A stretch of 64,000 nucleotides of DNA from an uncultured Lachnospiraceae bacterium. GTDB taxonomy: Bacteria; Bacillota; Clostridia; Lachnospirales; Lachnospiraceae. Shown here in pieces: positions 17,138 through 27,059 of this stretch (the first letter of the stretch is position 1; each line of letters starts with the position of its first letter). The notes under the pieces are model-generated. The model had not been told where the DNA came from and made no database searches. It saw only the letters and a program-made list of their open reading frames with translations. Where the stretch lies: NCBI GenBank assembly GCA_910587935.1, contig CAJUNP010000004.1:1-64000 (forward strand), in the 5' to 3' direction. A program made the position numbers and the translations under genes.

Positions 17138-17608
17138 ATGAAGAAAGAACAATTAGGACAATTGATTATCGCTTCGGAAGATATGCTGTACCGCGTAGCC
17201 AAGACGCTGCTGTTTAACGACGACGACTGTGCGGACGCGATCCAGGAAGCAATTGTAAAAGCGTTTTCCGGTCTGCATGCTCTGCGTCAGGACGCTTATG
17301 CGAAAACATGGCTTACAAGAATTTTAATTAACGAATGTTATGCCATTATGCGGAGGGAAAAGCGGATCGTTTCGCTGGAGGATTATATGCAGGAAGGAGC
17401 GGCGGCGGATTCGGCGGATTATTCGGATTTATATGAAGCTATCGGACATCTGCCGGAGGACGCAAGACTTGCGGTTACCCTTTATTATATAGAGGGCTAC
17501 AGCGTAAAAGAAATTGCAGGGATGACAGACACAACGGAAAGCGCCATAAAAAACAGACTGGCAAGGGCGCGGGCAAGGATGAAAAGCGATCTTGAGATGA
17601 CTGTATAG
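17138..17608 (+). CDS. ECF-type RNA polymerase sigma factor
   Basis: A 156-residue sigma-70 family member with only regions 2 and 4. Region 2 reads LLFNDDDCADAIQEAIVKAF with AKTWLTRILINECY after it; region 4 reads LPEDARLAVTLYYIEGYSVKEIAGM with an HTH ending IKNRLARARARMKSDL. It will direct RNA polymerase to a specific promoter set when released by its anti-sigma, encoded 11 bases downstream. ATG 17138 is preceded by AAAGGA. The frame extends upstream to 17054 through a lysine-rich stretch that lacks family signal. I saw no clear self-recognition promoter (AAC...CGTC) upstream. Confidence 0.9.
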   Translation: MKKEQLGQLIIASEDMLYRVAKTLLFNDDDCADAIQEAIVKAFSGLHALRQDAYAKTWLTRILINECYAIMRREKRIVSLEDYMQEGAAADSADYSDLYEAIGHLPEDARLAVTLYYIEGYSVKEIAGMTDTTESAIKNRLARARARMKSDLEMTV

Positions 17609-17619
17609 GGAGGTTAACG

Positions 17620-19089
17620 ATGAGAATTGAAGATTTACAAAACGAATTTCCAGGGATGCCCGAAAGGATGAGGATTATGGTAGAGAGAGAAGTAGAAAAA
17701 CAATTGAATACAACGGAAACGATACATATTCACAGAAAAAAAGGCAGGATGCGTAAAACTCTGATTGCGGCGCTTGTGGCAGTGATGGCGTTGGGAACAA
17801 CTGTGGCGGCGGGAGCGGTTTATTATCTGCGCAGCGAGCCTGTCGGTGAATACGGCATGAAGGTAAAAACCGAAAGCAATGACATACAGGAAGAGGGAAA
17901 CACACCGGAGAGCGGGACCGATATCCTGCCGGTAAAAATGGAATTGGCTTATCTGCCCAAGGGGCTGGTACAGACAGAGGATGCAAAGTATTCTTATGAA
18001 GAGACCCTGAATCAGGGAGGAATCAGTTTATGCCTGTATCGGATGGATACCGGCGACGATCAGTTTGAGATGCATTTTCAGGATGTAGTTACAAGCGAGG
18101 ATATAACGGTTAACGGACATAATGGCGTTTATCTGGAGTTTCACAGATTAATTCCGGACGAGCTTACTTTTAATCAGCGGATTTATGTGACTTATACGGA
18201 TGTTCATTATGTTCTGGAAATGTTTGTGGGATCGGATATGGCAAAAGAGGAGGCCATAAAGATTGCGGAAGGCATTACTTTGACGCCGGTGCAGAGCGGA
18301 GAAGGAGAATCCTGCATAAAGGAAAATAACTGGAGCGCCTATCTGGCGTCTTTGGAAGAGATGGAGTCCGTGGAAGAGGATACAGAAGCACTTTCGGTTT
18401 CCAGGGAAAAAATGGGGAATACCCATGCGGTAGGCGAAGCGTTTGGGCTGTCGGATACCTACTGTGAATACTACCCCGAGTATACCGGTCTATCGATCAA
18501 GGTGGCTGACGTACAAGTGGCTGACAATGTCGGTCTGTTAGATCTGTCACAGCTTGACGCGGACGGACGACAGGAGCTGGAGAGGGAAACCGATGGTTCA
18601 GGAAAATTGCTGCCGGCAAAAATAAATTATGTGAAAGACGGAGACGGGATTGACACCGTGTCTGAGATTGTAAAGACCGGAGAAGCGACTCAGAAATTGG
18701 TTTATGCTACGGTAGAGTATACCAACACGGGAGACCGCGAGCTTACGGATGTAATATTCTTTGGAAGTCTGATGAGATTTCGTGACACCGGGGATCAAGT
18801 AAAGTTTTACGACGGAGAAGAACCCGGAGCGGAAGATGTATGGGATGTGGCGCTGTCTCAGGGAGTGTGCCGCTACGCGGAAATGTATTATTATGATGTT
18901 CATGGGGGAGAGCGCGGCAACAACCATATTGCAAGCATCAAACCTGGCGAGACGGTTACCGTTCATATGGGATGGATTGTCCAGGAAAAAGAACTGGGTT
19001 ACCTCTATCTGAACCTGAATCCGGCAGGAAATTCATATGGTTTTGATGAGGATTCTCTTGCCGTAGGATATGTGGATATCAGACAATAG
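17620..19089 (+). CDS. Membrane anti-sigma factor with DUF4367-like extracellular domain
   Basis: A 489-residue protein: cytoplasmic N-terminus (1-46, RsiV/RsgI-like position), one membrane helix LIAALVAVMALGTTVAAGAV (about 48-69), then a large outside part. Residues about 100-230 resemble DUF4367 (MHFQDVVTSEDITVNGHNGVY, MFVGSDMAKEEAIKIAEGI). The C-terminal 200 residues resemble a DUF4352-type immunoglobulin-like fold (LVYATVEYTNTGDRELTDV). It is coupled to the sigma gene and should hold the sigma factor at the membrane until a surface signal is sensed. The ligand is unknown. Confidence 0.8.
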   Translation: MRIEDLQNEFPGMPERMRIMVEREVEKQLNTTETIHIHRKKGRMRKTLIAALVAVMALGTTVAAGAVYYLRSEPVGEYGMKVKTESNDIQEEGNTPESGTDILPVKMELAYLPKGLVQTEDAKYSYEETLNQGGISLCLYRMDTGDDQFEMHFQDVVTSEDITVNGHNGVYLEFHRLIPDELTFNQRIYVTYTDVHYVLEMFVGSDMAKEEAIKIAEGITLTPVQSGEGESCIKENNWSAYLASLEEMESVEEDTEALSVSREKMGNTHAVGEAFGLSDTYCEYYPEYTGLSIKVADVQVADNVGLLDLSQLDADGRQELERETDGSGKLLPAKINYVKDGDGIDTVSEIVKTGEATQKLVYATVEYTNTGDRELTDVIFFGSLMRFRDTGDQVKFYDGEEPGAEDVWDVALSQGVCRYAEMYYYDVHGGERGNNHIASIKPGETVTVHMGWIVQEKELGYLYLNLNPAGNSYGFDEDSLAVGYVDIRQ

Positions 19090-19127
19090 GCTGTCAAACA
19101 ATCTGACAAATTAAACAAAAAATGTTA

Positions 19128-19156
19128 TTTACAAATAAATAGAATAGGTGTATAGT
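19128..19156 (+). promoter_or_regulatory. Sigma-A promoter of gltBD
   Basis: TTTACA at 19128-19133 and TATAGT at 19151-19156 with 17 bases between them. Predicted start of transcription is near 19163, only a few bases before the attenuator hairpin. Confidence 0.75.
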
Positions 19157-19165
19157 AGACCCATA

Positions 19166-19207
19166 GGTCGCAAAGGAGCGGGTTAAAAGTTCCTTTGCGG
19201 CCTTTTT
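19166..19207 (+). terminator. Leader terminator (attenuator) of gltBD
   Basis: A 12-bp stem (GGTCGCAAAGGA with TCCTTTGCGGCC, one G-U pair) with a 13-base loop and a TTTTT tail, placed between the promoter and the gltB ribosome binding site. It will end most transcripts unless relieved. In clostridia, glutamine/glutamate genes can be controlled by ANTAR-protein antitermination; the two hexaloop hairpins expected for that are not obvious here. Confidence 0.8.
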
Positions 19208-19236
19208 GTACGTAAAAACCAAGAGGAGGAAGCAAT

Positions 19237-22200
19237 ATGTTTGACGCAAAATTAACGGTGCCGAAAGCGCCTCTTTACCGTCCGGAATTTGAACATGATA
19301 ACTGCGGAATCGGCGCATGTGTGAATTTGAAAGGCTATAAAAGTCACGAGACGGTGGAAAATGCATTAAAAATCGTGGAGAATCTGGAACACCGCGCCGG
19401 AAAAGATGCGGAAGGGAAAACGGGCGACGGCGTAGGGATTATGACGCAGATTCCTCACAGGTTTTTTCACAAAGTTACGAAATCATTGGGGATTAACCTG
19501 GGCGGAGAAAGGGAGTACGGCGTCGGCATGTTTTTCTTCCCGCAGGATGAATTAAAGAGAAACCAGTCAAAAAAAATGTTTGAAATTATCGTAGAAAAGG
19601 AAGGAATGCAGTTTCTGGGGTGGAGGGATGTGCCAACTTTCCCGTCCGTGCTGGGTCACAAAGCGGTGGAATGTATGCCCTGCATTATGCAGGGATTTGT
19701 ACAAAAACCGACGCAATGTGAAAAAGGGTTGGAATTTGACCGCAGGCTTTATGTGGCAAGGCGTGTTTTCGAACAGTCTACCGATAACACCTATGTGGTT
19801 TCTTTATCCAGCCGGACCATTGTGTACAAAGGAATGTTTCTGGTAGGACAGTTACGTACATTTTTTGCGGATTTACAAAGCACCGAGTATGAATCGGCTA
19901 TTGCCATTGTACATTCCCGTTTTTCCACGAATACTAATCCCAGTTGGGAACGTGCCCATCCCAACCGTTTTATCGTACATAACGGAGAAATCAATACCAT
20001 CCGTGGAAATGCAGATAAAATGCTGGCAAGAGAAGAAAATATGAAATCCGGGCATCTGAAAGGACAGCTCCATAAAGTGCTGCCGGCGGTAAATGCTTCC
20101 GGATCCGACTCCGCCATGCTGGATAATACGTTGGAATTTCTTGTGATGAGCGGAATGGATCTTCCTCTGGCGGTGATGATAACTATACCGGAGCCATGGT
20201 CCAATAATAAGGCTATGAGCCGACATAAAAGAGACTTTTACCAGTATTATGCAACGATGATGGAGCCGTGGGACGGTCCTGCTTCCATTCTGTTTTCCGA
20301 CGGAGATATGATGGGGGCGGTTCTGGACCGCAACGGGTTAAGGCCTTCCCGTTATATGATAACGGATGACGACACGCTGATTCTCTCTTCGGAAGTGGGT
20401 GTTCTTCCTATTGAACCGGAAAGGATCATTCTGAAAGAACGTCTGCGTCCGGGTAAGATGCTGCTGGTAGATACAAGGCAGGGAAAGGTCGTCGATGATG
20501 AAACACTGAAAGAAATATATTCAAAAAAACAGCCCTATGGAGAATGGCTGGATAACAATCTTGTGGAATTGAAAGATTTGGTCATTCCCAACCGGCGTGT
20601 ACCGGAGTTTACGTATGAAGAACGCCAGAGAATGCAAAAGGCTTTCGGTTATACGTATGACGAACTAACGACCAGTATTCTTCCCATGGCGAAAAACGGC
20701 GGGGAAGCGATTTCTGCTATGGGTGTGGATACGCCGTTGCCGGTGCTCAGCAGGACTTATCATCCGCTGTTTCATTATTTTAAACAGCTTTTTGCACAGG
20801 TAACGAACCCTCCTATTGACGCGATTCGCGAGGAAATCGTCACCTCAACTACCATTTATATTGGTACGGAGGGGAATGTGCTGGAGGAAACGCCGGAAAA
20901 CTGCAAGGTTCTGCGGGTTAACAATCCAATTCTGACCAATACGGATTTATTAAAAATCAAAAATATGCAGGTGGAAGGTTTTAAAGTGGAAGTCGTGCCG
21001 ATTCTTTATTATAAGAATACCAGTCTGGAGCGGGCCATCGACAGGCTGTTTGTGGAAGTGGACCGGGCTTACGGAGAAGGCGCCAATATCCTGATTCTTT
21101 CCGACCGGGGCGTGGATGAAAATCATGTGGCGATTCCCTCTTTACTTGCCGTATCCGCATTGAACCAGCATCTGGTAAAAACCAAAAAGCGTACCAGCGT
21201 GGCGCTGATTCTGGAATCCGGCGAGCCCAGAGAGGTCCATCATTTTGCAACGCTGCTTGGATATGGCGCCTGTGCGATCAATCCGTATCTTGCCCTGGAA
21301 AGTATTAAAGAGCTGATTGACAATCATATGCTGGATAAGGATTATTATGCGGCGGTGAACGATTATAATCATGCGGTTCTTCACGGAATTGTTAAAATTG
21401 CCTCCAAAATGGGTATTTCCACAATCCAGTCTTATCAAGGCTCCAAGATTTTTGAGGCTATTGGCATAGATTACGATGTGATTGATAAATATTTTACGAA
21501 TACGGTCTGTCGTGTGGGAGGCGTGACCCTGAAGGACATTGAGAAAGTGACGGATGAATTACATTCTCATGCGTTTGATCCCCTGGGATTGGAGAACGAT
21601 CTGACTCCGGACAGTCCGGGTCATCATAAGATGCGCAGCGGCGGTGAAGAACATCTGTATAATCCTGCGACCATTCATTTGCTGCAGGAAGCGGCAAAAC
21701 GGGGAGATTATAACCTGTTTAAGCAGTATACGGCGCTGGTCAACGATGAAAATATGATAAGGAATCTGCGCGGACTGATGGATTTCAATTATTCTAAAAA
21801 GGGTATTCCTTTGGAATCGGTTGAAAGCGTGGAATCCATTGTAACCCGTTTTAAAACAGGCGCTATGTCCTACGGTTCCATTTCAAAAGAAGCTCATGAA
21901 ACGATGGCTGTGGCTATGAACCGGCTTCACGGAAAATCCAATTCCGGCGAGGGCGGAGAGGAATTGGAACGACTGGCGCCAGGGGCAGACGGAGAGAACC
22001 GGTGCAGCGCGATCAAGCAGGTGGCAAGCGGACGTTTTGGCGTGACCAGCCGTTATCTGGTCAGTGCGAAAGAGATTCAGATTAAAATGGCGCAGGGAGC
22101 GAAGCCGGGTGAGGGCGGACATCTGCCTGGCGGCAAGGTATATCCGTGGATTGCAAAGACCAGACATTCCACGCCCGGCGTAGGATTGATTTCACCGCCG

Positions 22201-23784
22201 CCCCATCACGATATATACTCCATTGAAGATTTGGCGCAGTTAATTTATGATTTGAAAAATTCCAATAAAGATGCAAGGATTTCCGTAAAACTGGTTTCGG
22301 AAGCCGGTGTGGGCACGGTTGCGGCCGGCGTCGCAAAAGCGGGCGCACAGGTGATTCTGGTATCCGGCTATGACGGCGGGACAGGCGCGGCTCCAAGGAA
22401 TTCCATTCATAATGCGGGACTTCCCTGGGAACTGGGACTTGCGGAGACGCATCAGACGCTGATCATGAACGGTTTACGGGGCAAAGTCAGGATTGAAACC
22501 GACGGAAAATTAATGAGCGGCCGGGACGTGGCTATAGCCGCTTTGTTAGGAGCGGAAGAATTTGGCTTTGCAACGGCTCCTCTGGTTACCATGGGGTGTG
22601 TAATGATGCGTGTCTGCAATTTGGATACCTGCCCTGTGGGCGTGGCGACCCAGAATCCGGAGCTTCGGAAAAAATTCAGGGGAAAACCGGAATATGTGGA
22701 AAATTTCATGAAATTCATTGCACAGGAGCTGCGGGAATACATGGCAAAGCTTGGCGTACGCACGGTGGATGAAATGGTGGGGCGTACCGATTTGCTGAAA
22801 GTAAAAGAAGGATTGGATGAAGAACATAAAAAAATTGATCTTGGAATGATTCTTTCCAATCCTTATGAAAAGAGCAAAGAAAAGATAACTTTTGACGCGA
22901 AACAGGTTTATGATTTTGAATTGGAAAAGACACTGGATGAAATGGTTCTCTTAAAACAGCTGGAGAAAGCCTTGCAGACAGGCGCAAGGCGCAGCGTGGA
23001 AGTGGATGTAACCAATACGGACCGTGCGCTTGGTACAATTCTTGGTTCCGAGATTACAAAGCGTCTGGGTGATAATGTGGAGGAAGATACGTACCATGTG
23101 CTTTGCAAGGGAGCGGGAGGCCAAAGCTTCGGCGCGTTTATTCCCAAGGGACTGACTTTGGAGCTGGCCGGAGACAGCAACGACTATTTCGGAAAAGGTC
23201 TCTCAGGCGGAAAACTGATCGTATATCCCCCTGCCGGAAGCCGTTTTGCAGCACAGGAAAACATTATTATCGGGAATGTGGCATTATATGGCGCTACCAG
23301 CGGAAAGGCATTCATAAACGGTATGGCGGGAGAACGATTCTGCGTCCGTAATTCCGGGGCTGTTGCAGTAGTAGAGGGCGTGGGCGATCATGGCTGTGAA
23401 TATATGACGGGCGGACGCGTGGCGGTTCTTGGAAAAACCGGAAAAAACTTTGCGGCCGGGATGAGCGGCGGTATTGCCTACGTACTGGACGAAGACAACG
23501 ATTTATATATGCGCCTCAATAAAGAAATGGTATCCTCTTACGAGATTACCTCCAAATATGATGTGCTGGAATTAAAGGAAATGATTAAGGAACATGTGGC
23601 TTTGACAAACTCCGAAAAAGGAAAAGAAATACTGGAGCATTTTAAAGAATACCTGCCTAAGTTCAAAAAAATCATTCCGCACGACTATGAGAGAATGTTA
23701 AAGACAATTGTCCAGATGGAAGAAAAGGGATTAAGCGCGGAGCAGGCGCAAATAGAAGCTTTTTATGCGAATCAGGCGAAATAG
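19237..23784 (+). CDS. gltB: Glutamate synthase large subunit
   Basis: A 1515-residue ferredoxin/NADPH-type GltB that transfers the amide of glutamine to 2-oxoglutarate. Domains in order: class II glutaminase with nucleophile Cys23 (HDNCGIGACV), so about 22 residues are probably removed in maturation; central domain; FMN-binding synthase domain with SNSGEGGEE and SGYDGGTGAAPRNS; the [3Fe-4S] cysteines in CNLDTCPVGVATQ; and the C-terminal beta-helix with GGRVAVLG repeats. ATG 19237 follows AGAGGAGG. The gltD gene is 33 bases downstream. Expression is probably gated by the leader terminator. Confidence 0.97.
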   Translation: MFDAKLTVPKAPLYRPEFEHDNCGIGACVNLKGYKSHETVENALKIVENLEHRAGKDAEGKTGDGVGIMTQIPHRFFHKVTKSLGINLGGEREYGVGMFFFPQDELKRNQSKKMFEIIVEKEGMQFLGWRDVPTFPSVLGHKAVECMPCIMQGFVQKPTQCEKGLEFDRRLYVARRVFEQSTDNTYVVSLSSRTIVYKGMFLVGQLRTFFADLQSTEYESAIAIVHSRFSTNTNPSWERAHPNRFIVHNGEINTIRGNADKMLAREENMKSGHLKGQLHKVLPAVNASGSDSAMLDNTLEFLVMSGMDLPLAVMITIPEPWSNNKAMSRHKRDFYQYYATMMEPWDGPASILFSDGDMMGAVLDRNGLRPSRYMITDDDTLILSSEVGVLPIEPERIILKERLRPGKMLLVDTRQGKVVDDETLKEIYSKKQPYGEWLDNNLVELKDLVIPNRRVPEFTYEERQRMQKAFGYTYDELTTSILPMAKNGGEAISAMGVDTPLPVLSRTYHPLFHYFKQLFAQVTNPPIDAIREEIVTSTTIYIGTEGNVLEETPENCKVLRVNNPILTNTDLLKIKNMQVEGFKVEVVPILYYKNTSLERAIDRLFVEVDRAYGEGANILILSDRGVDENHVAIPSLLAVSALNQHLVKTKKRTSVALILESGEPREVHHFATLLGYGACAINPYLALESIKELIDNHMLDKDYYAAVNDYNHAVLHGIVKIASKMGISTIQSYQGSKIFEAIGIDYDVIDKYFTNTVCRVGGVTLKDIEKVTDELHSHAFDPLGLENDLTPDSPGHHKMRSGGEEHLYNPATIHLLQEAAKRGDYNLFKQYTALVNDENMIRNLRGLMDFNYSKKGIPLESVESVESIVTRFKTGAMSYGSISKEAHETMAVAMNRLHGKSNSGEGGEELERLAPGADGENRCSAIKQVASGRFGVTSRYLVSAKEIQIKMAQGAKPGEGGHLPGGKVYPWIAKTRHSTPGVGLISPPPHHDIYSIEDLAQLIYDLKNSNKDARISVKLVSEAGVGTVAAGVAKAGAQVILVSGYDGGTGAAPRNSIHNAGLPWELGLAETHQTLIMNGLRGKVRIETDGKLMSGRDVAIAALLGAEEFGFATAPLVTMGCVMMRVCNLDTCPVGVATQNPELRKKFRGKPEYVENFMKFIAQELREYMAKLGVRTVDEMVGRTDLLKVKEGLDEEHKKIDLGMILSNPYEKSKEKITFDAKQVYDFELEKTLDEMVLLKQLEKALQTGARRSVEVDVTNTDRALGTILGSEITKRLGDNVEEDTYHVLCKGAGGQSFGAFIPKGLTLELAGDSNDYFGKGLSGGKLIVYPPAGSRFAAQENIIIGNVALYGATSGKAFINGMAGERFCVRNSGAVAVVEGVGDHGCEYMTGGRVAVLGKTGKNFAAGMSGGIAYVLDEDNDLYMRLNKEMVSSYEITSKYDVLELKEMIKEHVALTNSEKGKEILEHFKEYLPKFKKIIPHDYERMLKTIVQMEEKGLSAEQAQIEAFYANQAK

Positions 23785-23817
23785 TCCCGCAGTGGAAAAC
23801 CGACAGGAGGAGATTCG

Positions 23818-25311
23818 ATGGGAAAACCGACAGGATTTATGGATTATAAACGAGAAGTGTCAAAAGAAATAAAACCGGAGGCAAGAATCAGGAATTTTGA
23901 AGAATTTCATGAACATTTGCCGAAAGAGAAGCAGCAAATGCAGGGAGCCAGATGCATGGAGTGCGGTGTTCCTTTTTGTCAGGCGGGGATGAATCTATGC
24001 GGCATGACGTCAGGGTGTCCTCTGCACAATTTAGTGCCCGAGTGGAACGATTTGGTATACAGGGGTAACTGGCAGCAGGCCTATAACCGTCTGAAAAAAA
24101 CAAATAATTTTCCGGAATTTACATCCAGAGTATGTCCGGCTTTGTGTGAAGCAGCGTGTACCTGCGGGTTGAACGGCGATCCCGTTGCCACCAAAGATAA
24201 CGAGTATGCTATTATTGAGAATGCTTATGAACAAGGATACGCGGCGGCTCATCCACCTAAAGTGCGCACAGGTAAAAAGGTGGCCGTAATCGGCAGCGGC
24301 CCATCCGGTCTTGCTGTTGCGGATCAGCTGAATAAAAGAGGGCATCTGGTAACTGTCTTCGAGCGTTGGGACCGTCCCGGCGGTCTGTTGATGTACGGTA
24401 TCCCCAATATGAAGCTGGATAAAAGAATCGTGCAGCGTAAGCTGAAAATCATGGAGGAAGAAGGGATTACTTTTGTAACCGGTACGGATGTGGGAAAGGA
24501 TATCAAAGCGGCGAAGCTGCTGCAGGAATATGACCGCGTGGTTCTTGCCTGTGGAGCTTCCAACCCCAGGGATATTAAGGTTCCCGGAAGGGATGCAAAA
24601 GGTATTTACTTTGCCGTAGATTACCTTTCAGGGAATACAAAAAGTCTTTTGGATTCGGGTTTTGAAGATAAGAAGTACGTGGATACAAAAGGGAAACATG
24701 TTGTGATTATCGGCGGTGGAGATACGGGAAATGATTGTGTGGGAACTTCTATCCGCCATGGCTGTAAATCCGTGATGCAGATCGAGATGATGCCTAAAGC
24801 GCCCGATGATAGAGCAGAGAATAATCCCTGGCCGCAATGGCCAAAAATCTGCAAGACTGATTACGGACAGCAGGAAGCGATTGCTGTATTCGGGAAAGAC
24901 CCCCGGATTTATGAGGCCACTGTAAAGGAGTTTTTGAAAGATAAAAACGGGAACCTGAAAGCCGTTAAAATTGTAAGTCTGAACTGGGAAAAAGACAGCG
25001 CTACAGGACGGATGAATATGAAAGAAACGCCGGGAAGCGAGCGGATTCTGGATGCGGATATTGTATTGATAGCGGCAGGCTTTCTGGGAAGCCAGAAGTA
25101 TGTAGCGGACGCTTTTAAGGTGGAGCTGAATGAACGTACAAATGTAAAGACTGCGCCGGGCGGATATCAGACCAGTGTGGAACGTGTATTTACGGCAGGA
25201 GATATGCACAGAGGACAGTCCCTGGTGGTATGGGCCATCCGCGAAGGGCGCGAGGCGGCAAAAGCAGTGGATGAAAGTTTGATGGGGTATTCGAATCTGG
25301 TGATACAGTAA
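23818..25311 (+). CDS. gltD: Glutamate synthase small subunit
   Basis: The 497-residue GltD supplies electrons from NAD(P)H through FAD and two [4Fe-4S] clusters to GltB. The N-terminal cysteine-rich domain shows CMECGVPFCQ and CPALCEAACTCG. The FAD motif is VIGSGPSGLAVADQL, and the NAD(P)H motif is VIIGGGDTGNDCVG. The C-terminal end AGDMHRGQSLVVWAIREGREAA is typical. Start ATG 23818 follows AGGAGG. The gltBD unit ends here; no clear U-tailed hairpin follows within 100 bases. Confidence 0.97.
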   Translation: MGKPTGFMDYKREVSKEIKPEARIRNFEEFHEHLPKEKQQMQGARCMECGVPFCQAGMNLCGMTSGCPLHNLVPEWNDLVYRGNWQQAYNRLKKTNNFPEFTSRVCPALCEAACTCGLNGDPVATKDNEYAIIENAYEQGYAAAHPPKVRTGKKVAVIGSGPSGLAVADQLNKRGHLVTVFERWDRPGGLLMYGIPNMKLDKRIVQRKLKIMEEEGITFVTGTDVGKDIKAAKLLQEYDRVVLACGASNPRDIKVPGRDAKGIYFAVDYLSGNTKSLLDSGFEDKKYVDTKGKHVVIIGGGDTGNDCVGTSIRHGCKSVMQIEMMPKAPDDRAENNPWPQWPKICKTDYGQQEAIAVFGKDPRIYEATVKEFLKDKNGNLKAVKIVSLNWEKDSATGRMNMKETPGSERILDADIVLIAAGFLGSQKYVADAFKVELNERTNVKTAPGGYQTSVERVFTAGDMHRGQSLVVWAIREGREAAKAVDESLMGYSNLVIQ

Positions 25312-25421
25312 GAAGAGAAAAAAGAATTTGTTAACGGTGGAAGGCGCATATCCAGTCTGGATGGTTTTGCTGAGTGCCGCATACCCGAGTTTTTTCAGTG
25401 TGTCCGGAAAAAGTTATTTTG

Positions 25422-25450
25422 TTGTTAGACGGTGTGTATCATGGTATAAT
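25422..25450 (+). promoter_or_regulatory. Promoter upstream of the AlbA_2 regulator gene
   Basis: TTGTTA at 25422-25427, 17-base spacer, TATAAT at 25445-25450. Transcription would start near 25457, leaving a leader of about 138 nt. I see no other signal in the 283-base gap between gltD and the next gene. Confidence 0.6.
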
Positions 25451-25594
25451 TATTTTTGTAAGTAATGGTTTTCGGTGTGTGAGGGCAAGGGAAATTAAAG
25501 GAATTTGCTTTTTTTATGCAGCCGGAATAAAAGGCAGTTAAAAGTTATGTTGATGAATATATCGGGTAAAGAGGAAATCATTGAGGAGGCCTAA

Positions 25595-27058
25595 ATGACG
25601 ATTCAGGAAATTATCCGGGGTGAATCCCAAAATGTTGAATTTAAGGAGATGCTGCCAAAGAATTCAGAGAAATATATAAAGACTATTATAGCCTTTGCCA
25701 ATACGCAGGGAGGACAGTTAATAGTAGGGATTGACGATGAAACGCAGCGGGTGACAGGCGTAGACAGGGATTCTGTTTTTAAGACAATGGATCGTATTTC
25801 AAATGCTGTTTCGGATTCCTGTATTCCTCAGATCGTCCCGAATATTGAACTTCAGACAGTGGAGGGAAAAACCGTTATTGCAGTTACCGTCGCACCGGGT
25901 CCAAACAGGCCGTATTATTTGAAATCAAAGGGGAAAGAAAACGGAACCTATATCAGGGTGGCGGGGACATCCAGGCTGGCGTATCCGGAAAAGATAAAAG
26001 AATTGGAAATGGAAGGCGCGCGTATTTCATGGGATGAACTGGTATGTGTGGGTTATAACGCTGCCGGAGAAGAAATCAGCAAGCTTTGCAGGGATATAAT
26101 GGCGTACAGGGAAAGAGCCGGTTTACCCAGGCTTGAGGTTTCGGGAGCGCAGCTTGTTAACTGGAATCTTTTGAAAAAACACGAAGATTCTCTGCTCGCC
26201 TCGAATGCTTTCGTTTTATTGACATCAGACTATTTTCCATTTTCCAAAACGCAGTGCGCCGTATTTAAAGGGGCGGAAAGGACGGTTTTTCTCGACAAGA
26301 GGGAATTTACCGGTCCTGTTTATGAACAGATTGAGAATGCGGTAGCGTTTGTTTTACGGAATATTCGGCTGGGCGCAACAATTGACGGGTTGATTCGGAG
26401 GGAATCTTATGAACTGCCAATAGAAGCAATTCGGGAAATGATTGTTAATGCCCACTGCCACCGCAATCTGTCAGATGCTTCCTGTGTGCAGGTAGCAGTT
26501 TATGACGATCGTTTGGAGGTTACTTCTCCAGGAGGATTATATAACGGGCTTACTTACGGGGAGATTATGGACGGACATTCGAAGCTGAGAAACAGGACGA
26601 TTGCAAATGTTTTCAGTCAGATGGGACTGGTTGAAGCTTGGGGAACCGGAATACGAAGAATTATGGAAGCAGCTGGTAATTATGGACTTCCAACTCCGAG
26701 GATTCAGGTGTTTGACGATATGTTTCGGATAAATCTTTATCGGAGTCAGTCATTTAAAATTTATGAAATTCAGGATAACTCTTTAAAAGAACAATGGAGA
26801 AAGTTCGGGGGAAATTCGGAGAAAGTTCGGAGAAAGTTCGGAGAAAGTTCGGAGAAAAGCATTTATGAATTAAATGAATTACAGAGAAAGATGCTCAGGC
26901 TGATTCGGAAAAATAACAGGATATCAGCGGTTGCAATGGCAGAAGCATTTTCTGTTTCTTCGCGGTATATTGAGAAAAATATAAAATTATTAAAAAATCA
27001 GGGTATTCTGATTCGTCACGGTTCTCCGAAAGGCGGGTATTGGGAAATTGTGGAATAA
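25595..27058 (+). CDS. AlbA_2 (Schlafen-like) DNA-binding and ATPase domain regulator
   Basis: A 487-residue protein. Residues 1-130 are the AlbA_2/Schlafen domain (ESQNVEFKEMLPKNSEKYIKTIIAFANTQGGQL split by GIDD). Residues about 260-385 are a HATPase_c_4-type region (REMIVNAHCHRN, VEAWGTGIRRIMEAAGNYG). A linker of SEK/KFGES repeats (about 405-425) follows, encoded by an 11-bp tandem DNA repeat, and then a winged-helix domain (LNELQRKMLRLIRKNNRISAVAMAEAF split by SVSSRYIEKNIKLLK). Such proteins are transcriptional regulators or stress and defence factors. ATG 25595 follows GGAGG. Confidence 0.85.
   Translation: MTIQEIIRGESQNVEFKEMLPKNSEKYIKTIIAFANTQGGQLIVGIDDETQRVTGVDRDSVFKTMDRISNAVSDSCIPQIVPNIELQTVEGKTVIAVTVAPGPNRPYYLKSKGKENGTYIRVAGTSRLAYPEKIKELEMEGARISWDELVCVGYNAAGEEISKLCRDIMAYRERAGLPRLEVSGAQLVNWNLLKKHEDSLLASNAFVLLTSDYFPFSKTQCAVFKGAERTVFLDKREFTGPVYEQIENAVAFVLRNIRLGATIDGLIRRESYELPIEAIREMIVNAHCHRNLSDASCVQVAVYDDRLEVTSPGGLYNGLTYGEIMDGHSKLRNRTIANVFSQMGLVEAWGTGIRRIMEAAGNYGLPTPRIQVFDDMFRINLYRSQSFKIYEIQDNSLKEQWRKFGGNSEKVRRKFGESSEKSIYELNELQRKMLRLIRKNNRISAVAMAEAFSVSSRYIEKNIKLLKNQGILIRHGSPKGGYWEIVE
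26796..26856 (+). repeat. 11-bp direct tandem repeat in coding sequence (about five copies)
   Basis: The unit GAAAGTTCGGA occurs three times perfectly in tandem at about 26821-26853, preceded by two imperfect copies. Because 11 is not a multiple of three, gain or loss of one unit by slippage shifts the frame and removes the C-terminal winged helix of the AlbA_2 protein. Confidence 0.85.
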
Positions 27059-27059
27059 T

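Noticed and set aside
26796..26856. CRISPR-like array
   Set aside because: The repeat is 11 bp with no spacers and lies inside a coding sequence.
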